Numbered from the stretch's first letter, positions 43,730 through 52,661 are shown. The stretch: 64,000 nucleotides of DNA from DASZIT01 sp036489495 (GCA_036489495.1 DASXFR010000087.1:1-64000), one strand, 5' to 3'. Made by a program: numbers and translations. Notes: generated by a model from the sequence alone, not told the origin.

Positions 43730-45328
43730 TCAGGCGGTGGTGCCCGTCCCCTGGGCCGACACCCGCATTTCGAAGGTCGAGATCGCCGCCGAGAGAACGT
43801 CGGAGGGGAAGGTGGTGCCGATGGCGAGCGCCTGGAGCTGTGCCTCGGTGCGGATGGTACCCACGACCAGCTGGTCGACCTCGGCGGGGATCTGGGTCGT
43901 CCCGTCGCTGATGGTGAACTGCATGGTGACGCCCATGACCTGCTCCCCGCGGGGCGCCACCAGGTCGACCACCTTGGCGGTGGCCGGCCCGGCCGTCGCA
44001 TTCGCCCCGGTGGCATCGTTCAACCCGAGCTGCAGCGCCGCCGCCACCGCTGCCGCATTGCATTGCGGGAACTTGGGGCTGGTGAACAGGGCAAAGTCCC
44101 GCTGCTCGTCAGCATGGGTCTTGACGATGTTGGCATCGGTCTGGAGCTCGAGGGTCGACGCTTGCTCCGGTTGCCCGCCGGGCGAAGTCGACGCTCCGGG
44201 TCCCTCGCCGGGCGAAGTCGCAGTAGGGGCCAGGAAGGGTGGGGAGGACGCCTGGGCGGTCTGATCTTTGGCCTGTCCGCCCAAGGCGACGTTGCCCTGA
44301 TCGGCATCGATCGACATGCAGTGGTTGAACGTCATATTGATCTGATCCTGAACCGCGAGGTCGTGCTGACTGGTCCCACCACTGTCGTCGCCAGCCTGCC
44401 ATCCGGTCGGAAGGTCGTTGGCTGTCAACATCAACTGGTTGGCGAGCCCCTGGTCCGGCGAGGTGGTTTGGGTCACATGCGAAGTCGATGGCCGGCTGTC
44501 GTTGGTCACGGCGAGAAGAATCGCCGCCAGCCCGCCCCCGGCCACGATGAGGCCGAGCGAGGTCATCAAGATCGCCGGGTGGCGGATGCGGCGGCGGCGT
44601 CTTCGGGGTGGGGACAGGGCCAGGCCGAAAGCCGGCGGTGGGGCCAGGGCGAAGGGTGGCGGCCCCCCAAAGGGTGGCGGCGGGGCAGTGCCGTAGAAAG
44701 GTTGGGGCAACGGGTTCGGGGTCGGGGTCCACCCGGGGGGACCCGGTGGTGCGAAGGCTGGCGGTGGCGGTGGCGGTGGTGGAGGGGAAGGGGAAGGGGA
44801 AGGGGGCTCGATCGCTGGATCGAAGGGCGGCGGAGGACTCAGCGGGTCTGCAATCGGCGGTTCACCCGACGAGCCCATCTGCCACATCGGTAACCGGAAC
44901 CTCAGCTGGACCAGTCGTTGCTCATCGACCCGGTCGCCGTAGAGGTAGAACCGCACCGTTCGGTTCGCGGAGGTGATGTCCAGGGGGGTGGTGACCCGAC
45001 CACTCGAATCAACGCCGGTAGGCCCACACCAGACGTTGGTGATGGCCGACCACGGCACACTCCGCTTGTCCGGGGGTTGGCGGCTGACGACATCCACGCC
45101 CTGCTCGTCGATGAGCAACGTCAGGTCGTCGGCGGTCGGTCGTCCCGGTTCGATGGATCCGGCCAGGACCACGCCGTCGAAACGGAGTCGGGTCGGCTCC
45201 TGATCGCCGGGTTGGGATTGGGCCGATGGCGGTGGGGGTGGGGGTGGGGCTGGGGGTGGGGCTGGGGTGGGTCGGGACAGAGGTTCACCACTCGGCTTTT
45301 CGTCGTGGTTCTCGTTGGGTCCCGACAT
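43730..45328 (-). CDS. Paralogue of the neighbouring membrane-anchored protein (PH-like, linker, one helix, DLPxGW domain)
   Basis: Protein of 532 aa. The N-terminal 40 residues are almost pure Pro/Ala/Ser. The PH-like domain follows (LTLLIDEQGVDVV, SVPWSAITNVWCG, GRVTTPLDITSANRTVRFYLYG) and aligns with the same segments of the downstream gene: W-S, a following Cys, GR-TPL-TSA, T-F-L. Next come a Pro-rich linker with a Pro-Ser repeat, one helix (AILMTSLGLIVAGGGLAAILLAV) and an outer domain opening with LMLTANDLPTGWQAG. The function is unknown. The two genes lie in tandem, 223 bp apart, and look like a duplication. Confidence 0.7.
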   Translation of the reverse strand: MSGPNENHDEKPSGEPLSRPTPAPPPAPPPPPPPSAQSQPGDQEPTRLRFDGVVLAGSIEPGRPTADDLTLLIDEQGVDVVSRQPPDKRSVPWSAITNVWCGPTGVDSSGRVTTPLDITSANRTVRFYLYGDRVDEQRLVQLRFRLPMWQMGSSGEPPIADPLSPPPPFDPAIEPPSPSPSPPPPPPPPPAFAPPGPPGWTPTPNPLPQPFYGTAPPPPFGGPPPFALAPPPAFGLALSPPRRRRRRIRHPAILMTSLGLIVAGGGLAAILLAVTNDSRPSTSHVTQTTSPDQGLANQLMLTANDLPTGWQAGDDSGGTSQHDLAVQDQINMTFNHCMSIDADQGNVALGGQAKDQTAQASSPPFLAPTATSPGEGPGASTSPGGQPEQASTLELQTDANIVKTHADEQRDFALFTSPKFPQCNAAAVAAALQLGLNDATGANATAGPATAKVVDLVAPRGEQVMGVTMQFTISDGTTQIPAEVDQLVVGTIRTEAQLQALAIGTTFPSDVLSAAISTFEMRVSAQGTGTTA

Positions 45329-45470
45329 TCGGCGGCGTCCTCGATCTCCTGAAATCGCCGGTCCATTCCCTCACCGGCGACTTCCCCTTCTGGCAACCCT
45401 ATCGGCGGCGGCAAACGGGGCACCTCACAACCGTCGGCGGCAGGGGGGAACGAGAAGCTATTCAGGCTGT

Positions 45471-46787
45471 TCAGTGAGCCACGACGTCGGCCATGGCCTC
45501 GCCGGCCACCTCAACCGCTCGTTCGAGGTCTTGCTGGCTGTGGGCCATCGAGGTGAAGGCGATCTCGTAAGGACCGGGGGCCAGGGCGACACCTCGGTCG
45601 AGCATCGCCCGGAAGAACCGGGCATAGAACCCGGTGGTGGCCGAACCCACCGCGTCGTCGTAGTCCCGGATCGGGCCGGAATCCTCGGGGACGAAGAACA
45701 GACCCAACAGTGGTCCGACCACCGGTACCCGCACCTCGATACCAACGTCGCCGGGCAGGTGAGCGGCTCGATGCAACTCCTCGTTCAGTACCTTCTCCAA
45801 CCCGGCGCCGAACCCGGCCACCCGATCCGACAGCGCTGAGTACGAGTCGGCGTCCACCTCACCCAGCACCGCCAACCCGGCGGCAGTGGCCAACGGGTTT
45901 CCCGACAGGGTCCCGGCCTGATACACCGGTCCGTCGGGCGCCAGAACCTCCAAGATCTCGCGCCGACCGCCGAACGCCCCGACCGGCAGTCCGCCGCCGA
46001 TCACCTTCCCGAAGCACCACAGGTCCGGTTGCACCCCCGACCAGGCCGATGCCCCGCCCTCCCCGAGACGGAACCCGCTGATGACCTCGTCGAAGATCAG
46101 CAACGCTCCGGAGGCGTCACAGGCACGACGCAGGCCGTCCAGGAATCCATCGACCGGCGGGATCAGCCCCATGTTGGCCGCCACCGGTTCGACGATCACG
46201 CAGGCCACCCGGTCGTCGAGCTCGGGGACCACGTTGTAGGGAACCACGATCGTCTCCGCCACCGCGGCCGGAGGCACCCCGGCGGAATCGGGCAGCCCGA
46301 GGGTGGCCACCCCGCTGCCCCCGCCGGCCAGCAGGCCGTCGGAGTGACCGTGATAGCAGCCGGCGAACTTCACGATCCGGGTCCGACCGGTCATGCCTCG
46401 GGCCACCCGGATGGCGCTCATCGCCGCCTCGGTCCCCGACGACACCAACCGGACCTGTTCGCACCCCTCGACCCGGGCGCAGATGGCTTCGGCCAGCCGC
46501 ACCTCGCCCTCGGTCGGGGCTCCGTAGGTGGTGCCGCGGCCGGCGGCGGCCCGCACCGCCTCGACCACCACCGGATGGGCGTGGCCCAGCAGCGAGGCAC
46601 CGTAGGACTGGACGAAGTCGAGTAGCTGGTTCCCATCGGCATCCCACACCGATGCGCCCTCGCCCCGGGCCACGAAGTAGGGATGCCCGCCGACCGAACG
46701 GAACGATCTCACCGGCGAATTGACCCCGCCGGGAATCACCCGTTGGGCGCGCTCGAACAGCTCGGAGGACCGGGTGTGCTCAGCCAC
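45471..46787 (-). CDS. hemL: Glutamate-1-semialdehyde 2,1-aminomutase (HemL)
   Basis: PLP enzyme that converts glutamate-1-semialdehyde to 5-aminolevulinate, 438 aa. Diagnostic segments are PGGVNSPVRSFRSVGGHPYFV, SSGTEAAMSAIRVARGMTGR, KFAGCYHGHSDGLL, LIFDEVISGFRLG and the PLP-lysine region CFGKVIGGGLPVGAFGG. The GTG start overlaps the hemB gene by 8 bp. It is the last gene of the rex-hem cluster and acts directly after HemA, which is encoded at the other end of the cluster. Confidence 0.97.
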   Translation of the reverse strand: MAEHTRSSELFERAQRVIPGGVNSPVRSFRSVGGHPYFVARGEGASVWDADGNQLLDFVQSYGASLLGHAHPVVVEAVRAAAGRGTTYGAPTEGEVRLAEAICARVEGCEQVRLVSSGTEAAMSAIRVARGMTGRTRIVKFAGCYHGHSDGLLAGGGSGVATLGLPDSAGVPPAAVAETIVVPYNVVPELDDRVACVIVEPVAANMGLIPPVDGFLDGLRRACDASGALLIFDEVISGFRLGEGGASAWSGVQPDLWCFGKVIGGGLPVGAFGGRREILEVLAPDGPVYQAGTLSGNPLATAAGLAVLGEVDADSYSALSDRVAGFGAGLEKVLNEELHRAAHLPGDVGIEVRVPVVGPLLGLFFVPEDSGPIRDYDDAVGSATTGFYARFFRAMLDRGVALAPGPYEIAFTSMAHSQQDLERAVEVAGEAMADVVAH

Positions 46788-47796
46788 CGATGGCCTCGGC
46801 CAGTTGGCCGGCGAAGTAGGTGAGGATCACGTCGGCTCCGGCCCGCTTCACCGCGCTGATCTGTTCGAGGGCCACCGCCGGGCCGTCGATCCAGCCCCGC
46901 TCGGCCGCCGCGCAGACCATGGCGTACTCCCCGCTCACGTGGTAGGCGGCCACCGGCACCGACACCGCGGCCCGGACATCGGCGATGACATCCAGGTAGG
47001 TCAACGCCGGCTTCACCATCACCAGATCGGCGCCTTCGGCGATGTCGAGGGCCACCTCGGCCAGCGCCTCCCGACGATTGCGGGCGTCTTGCTGGTATCC
47101 ATGGCGGTCGCCGCCGTCGGCAATCGTCACTTCCACCGCGTCACGAAACGGCCCGTAGAGGGCGGAGGCGTACTTGGCGGCGTAGGCCATGATCACGGTG
47201 TCGGGATGGCCGGCGCCGTCGAGGGCGGAGCGGATGGCGCCGACCTGGCCGTCCATCATGCCGCTGGGGGCGACCACATCGGCGCCGGCGACGGCCTGGG
47301 ACACCGCCACCTGGGCATAGAGGGGAAGGGTGGCGTCGTTGTCGACGTCGCCGGTGCGGGGATCGATGACGCCGCAGTGGCCGTGGTCGGTGAACTCGTC
47401 CAGGCACAGGTCGGCCATCACCACCACCGAGTCGCCCACCTGGTCCCGAACCACCGACAACCCCCGCTGGACGATGCCGTCGGCGGCGAACGCCTGGCTT
47501 CCCACCGCATCCTTTTGTTCAGCCCGGGGAAGGCCGAAGAGAATCACCCCGGGCACCCCGAGATCGGCCAGCCGGGCGACCTCTTTGGACAGCGATTCGA
47601 GGGTGTGCTGCACCACCCCGGGCAACGACGGGATCGGTCGTGGATCCTCGAGCCCGTCGGCCACGAACAACGGGGCGACCAGATCGTCGACCGACAGCCG
47701 GGTCTCGGCCACCAGGCGCCGGAGCGCCGGGGTGCGACGGAGGCGCCGCAGGCGGGTAGCCGGGAACGCTTGGCGGGTCGGAGTGTCGGGAACCAC
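46780..47796 (-). CDS. hemB: Delta-aminolevulinic acid dehydratase (porphobilinogen synthase, HemB)
   Basis: Condenses two 5-aminolevulinate molecules to porphobilinogen, 338 aa. Both Schiff-base lysine regions are visible (IMAYAAKYASALYGPFRDAV and DLVMVKPALTYLDVI). The metal-site segment is DLCLDEFTDHGHCG: one of the three zinc-ligand cysteines of the E. coli-type site is Asp, so a classical three-Cys catalytic zinc site is absent. GTG 47796 is preferred because TAGGCT ends 8 nt upstream; TTG 47805 would add three residues. It follows hemD after about 50 bp and may thus have its own promoter. Confidence 0.96.
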   Translation of the reverse strand: MVPDTPTRQAFPATRLRRLRRTPALRRLVAETRLSVDDLVAPLFVADGLEDPRPIPSLPGVVQHTLESLSKEVARLADLGVPGVILFGLPRAEQKDAVGSQAFAADGIVQRGLSVVRDQVGDSVVVMADLCLDEFTDHGHCGVIDPRTGDVDNDATLPLYAQVAVSQAVAGADVVAPSGMMDGQVGAIRSALDGAGHPDTVIMAYAAKYASALYGPFRDAVEVTIADGGDRHGYQQDARNRREALAEVALDIAEGADLVMVKPALTYLDVIADVRAAVSVPVAAYHVSGEYAMVCAAAERGWIDGPAVALEQISAVKRAGADVILTYFAGQLAEAIGG

Positions 47797-47804
47797 GATC
47801 TCCA

Positions 47805-47810
47805 AGCCTA
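47805..47810 (-). promoter_or_regulatory. -10 box placed for leaderless hemB
   Basis: TAGGCT on the minus strand ends 8 nt before GTG 47796 with no Shine-Dalgarno sequence. It suggests a promoter inside the hem cluster in addition to read-through from upstream. Confidence 0.45.
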
Positions 47811-47854
47811 CGGCAGCCCGACGGCGGCCACGCCGGCTGGGCCCAGAGCCGGAT

Positions 47855-48646
47855 TCACCTTGGATCGGGGTCAGCTTCGGGGTTGAGGGCCGAGACGACG
47901 GCGCCGGCCAGACCGTCGATGTTCGAGTTGATCGCCTCGGCGGTCACCTGGAGACCGGCGGCGCGAGCCGATGCCGAGGTGACCGGACCGATGGAGACCA
48001 CCACTGGGGGGATCCCGTCGACACCCAGCAGCGCGACGGTGCGCTCGACCGTCGACGATGAGGTGAACGCCACCGCGTCGGCCGCGGCGGCCGCGGCGAT
48101 GGACACGGGATCGGGATCACCGGCCACCGTCCGGTAGGCGACGACGTCGTCCACCTTCCAGCCCTTGGCCTCGAGCCCGGCCACCAGGGCACCCCGGACC
48201 TTCTCGGCCCGCGGGAACAGGACGCTCGATTCGGCACCCGGTGGGCCGGCGGCCGGAAACGCCTCGGCCAGCGCGTCGCTCACCGCCTCCGACGGCACCA
48301 GGGCGGGGACGAATCCCCCCTCGGCCAACCGACGGGCGGTGGCCGTCCCCACCGCCGCCCATTGCAGGGTGACCGGAACCGCCCGGCCTTCGAGGACGGC
48401 GAGGAAGCGGGACACCGCGTTGGCCGACGTGAAGGCCACCCAGGCGTAGGCACCGGCCACCAGTCGATCAGCCGACGCCGCCAGACCCGCACCGCCGTCG
48501 GCGGCGTCCTCGATGGCGATGACCGGCAGCTCGACCACCGTGGCCCCCAAGGCCACCAATCGGTCGACCAGCGCAGAGGTCTGGGCCCGGCTCCGGGTGG
48601 CCACCACCGTCCGGCCGGCCAGTGGGAGCGAAACCGCCGTCATCAC
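47855..48646 (-). CDS. hemD: Uroporphyrinogen-III synthase (HemD)
   Basis: Cyclises hydroxymethylbilane with inversion of ring D, 263 aa. HemD sequences are poorly conserved. The assignment rests on GRTVVATRSRAQTSALVDRLVALGATVVELPVIAIED, WVAFTSANAVSRFL, AVGTATARRLAEGGF, LVAGLEAKGWKVDDVVAYRTV and FTSSSTVE, plus its place between cobA and hemB. The ATG overlaps the cobA stop (ATGA). Here cobA and hemD are separate genes, while some actinobacteria fuse them. Confidence 0.94.
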   Translation of the reverse strand: MMTAVSLPLAGRTVVATRSRAQTSALVDRLVALGATVVELPVIAIEDAADGGAGLAASADRLVAGAYAWVAFTSANAVSRFLAVLEGRAVPVTLQWAAVGTATARRLAEGGFVPALVPSEAVSDALAEAFPAAGPPGAESSVLFPRAEKVRGALVAGLEAKGWKVDDVVAYRTVAGDPDPVSIAAAAAADAVAFTSSSTVERTVALLGVDGIPPVVVSIGPVTSASARAAGLQVTAEAINSNIDGLAGAVVSALNPEADPDPR

Positions 48647-49347
48647 CCGCCGAGGGCGGCGACCGGGCCGATCACGATGATCGAGGGGGCGGGGAGATCG
48701 ACGTCGGCCATTGCGTCGAGGGTGGACCGCACCACCCGTTGCCGGTCGGTGGTCCCCCAGTGCACCACCGCCACCGGGGTGGTGGCGGGACGACCGCTGG
48801 CCAGCAGCTCGGCGGCGATGGCGGCGCGCGCCGCCATCCCCATGAGCACGACCAGGGTGCCGCCGGCCCGGCCGAGGGCGTCCCAGTTGACCCCGCCGGG
48901 AGCCGACGGGTCACCGGTTCGGCCGGTGACCACGGTGACCGATGCCGAGAGGCCGCGGTGGGTGACCGGGATCCCCGCGGCGGCGGGGACGGCGAAGGCG
49001 GAGGTCACCCCGGGAACCACCTCGTACTCGACGCCGGCGTCCTGCAGGGCTTGGACTTCCTCCCCGCCCCGGCCGAACACGAACGGGTCACCGCCCTTCA
49101 GCCGCACCACTTCTCGGCCGGCCCGGCCGCGGGCGACCAACAGCTCATTGATCTCCTGTTGGCGCCGGGGCTGGCCCGGGGTCTTGCCGACATCGATGAT
49201 CTCGGCCGCGGACGGGGCCAGAGACAACAGTTCCTGGGGGATCAGGCGATCGTGGATCACCACGTCGGCCTTCTCGATGAGGGTGGCCCCGCGCCGGGTG
49301 AGCAACTCCGGGTCCCCGGGACCGGCGCCGACCAGATACACCGTCAC
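48643..49347 (-). CDS. cobA: Uroporphyrinogen-III C-methyltransferase (CobA/SUMT)
   Basis: SAM-dependent methyltransferase giving precorrin-2, 234 aa; it diverts uroporphyrinogen III to siroheme or cobalamin. The N-terminal glycine loop is VYLVGAGPGDPELLTRRGA, followed by VVIHDRLI, VVRLKGGDPFVFGRGGEE, VPGVTSAFAVPAAAGIPVTHRGL and GTLVVLMGMA, all diagnostic. It contains only the methyltransferase domain. The GTG overlaps the hemC stop (GTGA). Its position inside the heme cluster lets the cell set the branch point together with supply. Confidence 0.96.
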   Translation of the reverse strand: MTVYLVGAGPGDPELLTRRGATLIEKADVVIHDRLIPQELLSLAPSAAEIIDVGKTPGQPRRQQEINELLVARGRAGREVVRLKGGDPFVFGRGGEEVQALQDAGVEYEVVPGVTSAFAVPAAAGIPVTHRGLSASVTVVTGRTGDPSAPGGVNWDALGRAGGTLVVLMGMAARAAIAAELLASGRPATTPVAVVHWGTTDRQRVVRSTLDAMADVDLPAPSIIVIGPVAALGG

Positions 49348-50306
49348 GGTTCGGCCACGGTTCCCAGCGAGCTGCCGCCGGCCTCGTCGATCAGATACCG
49401 GGCTACCGCCCGGCCCAGCTTCTCGGGGTCATCGCCGGAGGCGGTATGGCGCAACACCATCCGGCCGTCCTCGGTGGCCATCATGCCGGAGAGGGTGATG
49501 GCCCTCTCCTCGCCCCGGTCGCCGTTGTCATCATCGGCCAGGTTTCCGTAGGCCCCGACCGGCAGGGTGCACGACCCCCCGAGCTCGGCCAGGTAGGCGC
49601 GTTCGGCGGTCACCACCCGCCGGATCGGCTCATCGTCGATGAGGGCAAGGGCCGACCGGATCCGGGAGTCGTCCTCCCGGCACTCGACGGCCAGGGCGCC
49701 TTGACCCACCTGGGGAAGCATCACCATGGGGTCGAGGATCTCCGTCTCCATCCCCTCGGGGGCGCGCCATGCCAGGCGATCGACCCCGGCGGCAGCCACC
49801 ACCACCGCGCTCACGTCGCCGGTGCCGTCCACGGCCACCGACAGCCGGGTGGCCAGGTTCCCCCGCAGGTCGCTGAACAGGAGGTCGGGCCGGAGGTTGG
49901 CCAGCTGCACCCGCCGCCGGGCGGAACCGGTGGCCACCCGGGCTCCGGAACCCAGGTTGTCGAGGGTGGCGCCGACCAGCAGGTCGCGGGCGTCGGCCCG
50001 CTCCGGGAAGGCGGCCAGCGTCAAACCCGGCACCTGCAACTCGTGGGCGGCAGGCAGGTCCTTGGCCGAGTGGACGGCGGCGTCGGCCTCCCCCCGCACC
50101 ACCGCGGCCTGGACCTCCTTGACGAAGACGCCCTGACCCCCGATGGAATGCAAGGGCACGTCGGTCCGGCGGTCGCCTTCGGTCTCGACGGTGACCAACG
50201 ACGTCGTCACCCCCGACGCCTCCAGCAGGAGAGCCACCCGACGGGCCTGCCACAACGCCAGCGGTGACCCCCGAGTGGCCAGTCGGACGACGACGGGCTC
50301 GGTCAC
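49344..50306 (-). CDS. hemC: Porphobilinogen deaminase (HemC)
   Basis: Hydroxymethylbilane synthase, 320 aa. It polymerises four porphobilinogens on a dipyrromethane cofactor attached to Cys246 (LGGSCTLPVGAYG). RLATRGSPLALWQARRVA and AAVHSAKDLPA are the substrate-binding segments. FPERADARDLLVG and TGSARRRVQL are also diagnostic. The GTG start is 4 nt after the hemA stop. Confidence 0.97.
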   Translation of the reverse strand: MTEPVVVRLATRGSPLALWQARRVALLLEASGVTTSLVTVETEGDRRTDVPLHSIGGQGVFVKEVQAAVVRGEADAAVHSAKDLPAAHELQVPGLTLAAFPERADARDLLVGATLDNLGSGARVATGSARRRVQLANLRPDLLFSDLRGNLATRLSVAVDGTGDVSAVVVAAAGVDRLAWRAPEGMETEILDPMVMLPQVGQGALAVECREDDSRIRSALALIDDEPIRRVVTAERAYLAELGGSCTLPVGAYGNLADDDNGDRGEERAITLSGMMATEDGRMVLRHTASGDDPEKLGRAVARYLIDEAGGSSLGTVAEP

Positions 50307-50310
50307 CGGC

Positions 50311-51594
50311 CTAGAGGTCGAACAGGGTTCGGAGCGACTCGATCAGCCGCTCCCCTCGGGGCGTGCCGACGGCATCCTTGAGGGTCACGGTCGGCTGATG
50401 CAACAGCTTGGCCACCATGGCCCGGGTGACGGTGTCGACCTGGTCCCACTGCTCGTCGGTGAGGTCGGACCGCTTGGCCCGTTGCCGATCGAACTCGGCC
50501 TGGCGCGCCTCTTCGACCTGGGCCCTCAGCGCCGAGACCACCGGGGCCGCCCCCCGGGCTCGTGACGCCGCCCGGTACCGCTCGACCTCATCGCCCACGA
50601 TAGCTCTGGCCTGGCTGACCTCACCCTGCCGGCCGGAGAGCGCACCCTCCACCGCCGCTCGCAGCGCGTCCATGTCCAGCAGGGTCACCCCGTCCAGATC
50701 GGAGGAGGACGGTTCCACGTTACGGGGCACCCCGAGGTCGACCACCAGCAAGGGCTCGGCGGCGCTCCGCCGGGACACGGCCGCCTCCAGCAGCGAACGC
50801 TCCACGATCGGGCGAACGGTGCTGACCGAGGTGAACACCACATCGGCGCGATCGAGCTCCGACCCGAGGTCGGTGAGCGGGACGGCCCGAGCCCCGGCCG
50901 CCAAGCCGTCGGGAAGCCCGGCGATCACGGTGTCGGCCCGGGTAGCGGTGCGGTTGGCCACCACCACCGACGCCGGCGGGTGGGCGGCCAGCGCCTGGAC
51001 CACCCCGTCGCCCATCTCCCCGGCCCCGACCACCAGCACCCGGGCGCCGGTCAGTCCGCCGGGGGCATGCTTGGCGGCCAGTGCCACCGCCCCGTGGGAC
51101 AGCGATGTGATCCCCCGGGCAATGGCCGTCTCCGATCGCACCCGCTTGCCGGTCTCCACCGCGTGGCGGAACAGGGCGCCCAGCACCGGGCCGGAGGCCC
51201 GCTCCCGCTGGGCCTTCTCCCACGCCCGGCGCACCTGGCCGAGCACCTCGGACTCCCCCAGCACCGCCGAGTCGAGCCCGGAGGCCACCGTGAACACGTG
51301 GTCGGCCACATCGTCGTCGAACCGGATGGTCAGGTAGTCGCTCAGGGCCTCGACGGTGGTGTCGCCCATGATGGCCAAGAATTCGCGGAGCTCGTCGACC
51401 CCGTCGTGGAACCGCTCCACCACCGCGTAGACCTCGGTCCGCAGACAGGTGGAGAGGATGACGGCCTCCGACAGGTTCGACCGGTCCCGGAGGGCGGCGA
51501 GCGCCTTGGGCAGCGCGGCGTCGGTCACCGCCACCTGCTCCAGCAGGTGCAGCGGGGCCTCTCGTTGCTCGATGCCTACCACGATCACTGACAC
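50311..51594 (-). CDS. hemA: Glutamyl-tRNA reductase (HemA)
   Basis: First committed enzyme of C5-pathway heme synthesis, 427 aa: NADPH-dependent reduction of glutamyl-tRNA to glutamate-1-semialdehyde. The nucleophile is Cys50 in ILSTCLRTEVYAV. The SAVLGESEVLGQVRRAWEKA segment and the NADPH fold (ARVLVVGAGEMGDGVVQAL) are typical, as is the C-terminal dimerisation helix. It starts with GTG about 150 bp after rex. No heme-regulatory motif is obvious. Confidence 0.97.
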   Translation of the reverse strand: MSVIVVGIEQREAPLHLLEQVAVTDAALPKALAALRDRSNLSEAVILSTCLRTEVYAVVERFHDGVDELREFLAIMGDTTVEALSDYLTIRFDDDVADHVFTVASGLDSAVLGESEVLGQVRRAWEKAQRERASGPVLGALFRHAVETGKRVRSETAIARGITSLSHGAVALAAKHAPGGLTGARVLVVGAGEMGDGVVQALAAHPPASVVVANRTATRADTVIAGLPDGLAAGARAVPLTDLGSELDRADVVFTSVSTVRPIVERSLLEAAVSRRSAAEPLLVVDLGVPRNVEPSSSDLDGVTLLDMDALRAAVEGALSGRQGEVSQARAIVGDEVERYRAASRARGAAPVVSALRAQVEEARQAEFDRQRAKRSDLTDEQWDQVDTVTRAMVAKLLHQPTVTLKDAVGTPRGERLIESLRTLFDL

Positions 51595-51746
51595 GTTGTC
51601 ACCGCTTCGGTCGCTCGGTCGCTGGGTCGATGCATTGACTCATAGCTGGGTTCTGCCTCATTCGGTCCGGCATGCCGGGTCATCCAGTGTGCCGGTCCGG
51701 TCTCCGGGTTGCCAGTCGGGACGGTGACGGAATGACGGTGTGAGCC

Positions 51747-52499
51747 TCAGTCTAGGTTGGCGCTGGTCATGCCAATCGAGCGGATGACCGGCATTCCTTC
51801 ATCGCCGGCCATCGAGCGCCTCGACTGGTAGAAGCTCATGATCTGCAGCTCGATGCTGAGGTCGACGTACCGGAGCAGGATGTCCGGAGCCAGGGTGAGG
51901 ACCTTTGGAGCGAAGTTAAGGATCGAGCGGACTCCCGACTCCACCAGTAGGTCGGCCACCCCCTGGGCGGCCGGCGCCGGGGTGGCGATCACCCCGATGG
52001 CCAGAGGTTGTTCGGCGACGATGGCCGGCAGGGAGTCGAGATGGGAGATGACCACGTCGTCAACCGACTCCCCGATCACCTCCGGGTCGACGTCGAGGAG
52101 GGCCTTCACCACGAACCCGCGGGCGATGAAGCCCTGGGAGTGGGCCAGGGCCCGTCCCAGGTTTCCGATCCCGACGATGACCATCGGCCAGACGTGGTTG
52201 AGGCCGAGCTCGCGGTCGATCTGCTCGACCAGGAAGGCGGTGTCGTAGCCGGCCCCCCGGGTGCCGAACGAGCCGAGCAACGACAGGTCCTTGCGCACCT
52301 TGGCGGCGTTGACTCTGGCCAACGAACCGAGCAGATCCGAGGACACGGTGGTGGTTCCCGACCGGAGCAGCTCCTCGAGAATGCGTTGGTAGACGGGCAG
52401 TCGACCCACCGTCGCCTCGGGGATCCGACGGTGCCCGGCGGGGGTCGCGGCCGGGCCGCCGGTGATCGCCGGGATGCTGGGCTCAGGTGAGGTCGGCAC
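51747..52499 (-). CDS. rex: Redox-sensing transcriptional repressor Rex
   Basis: NADH/NAD+-sensing repressor of about 250 aa. The N-terminal winged helix covers IPEATVGRLPVYQRILEELL...VSSDLLGSLARVNAAKVRKDLSLLGSFGTRGAGYDT. The Rossmann domain has MVIVGIGNLGRALAHSQGF. High NADH releases Rex from DNA and turns on respiratory genes. In Streptomyces rex also precedes hemACD, so control of the heme genes and possibly of nuo is likely. ATG 52520 gives 257 aa; GTG 52499 is preferred because TACGAT ends 8 nt upstream. No clear Rex operator (TTGTGAA-type dyad) was found near it. Confidence 0.95.
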   Translation of the reverse strand: MPTSPEPSIPAITGGPAATPAGHRRIPEATVGRLPVYQRILEELLRSGTTTVSSDLLGSLARVNAAKVRKDLSLLGSFGTRGAGYDTAFLVEQIDRELGLNHVWPMVIVGIGNLGRALAHSQGFIARGFVVKALLDVDPEVIGESVDDVVISHLDSLPAIVAEQPLAIGVIATPAPAAQGVADLLVESGVRSILNFAPKVLTLAPDILLRYVDLSIELQIMSFYQSRRSMAGDEGMPVIRSIGMTSANLD

Positions 52500-52507
52500 T
52501 GGCACGG

Positions 52508-52513
52508 ATCGTA
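52508..52513 (-). promoter_or_regulatory. -10 box placed for leaderless rex
   Basis: TACGAT on the minus strand ends 8 nt before GTG 52499 and lies inside the extension read from ATG 52520. No Shine-Dalgarno sequence is present. Confidence 0.4.
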
Positions 52514-52636
52514 GGACCATCGGGCTGGGGGAGGAAAACTGAGACCCAGGAATCGGGCGGGTTTACCGAGGTGGAAGGAGGCCGGGGACGGGCCGGTGCG
52601 GCCGGCCGCTCGGTTCATGAATCCCAGGTCGGCAAC

Positions 52637-52642
52637 TAACTT
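52637..52642 (+). promoter_or_regulatory. -10 box of the SRPBCC gene
   Basis: TAACTT is followed about 3 nt later by AGAGGGG, a ribosome site suited to GTG 52662. It is in the divergent region opposite rex. Confidence 0.35.
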
Positions 52643-52661
52643 CAGAGGGGTGAGATGGCCC

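Noticed and set aside
46029..46625. Plus-strand open frames inside hemL and other hem genes
   Set aside because: They are shadows of strongly conserved minus-strand enzymes and have no ribosome sites or domains.
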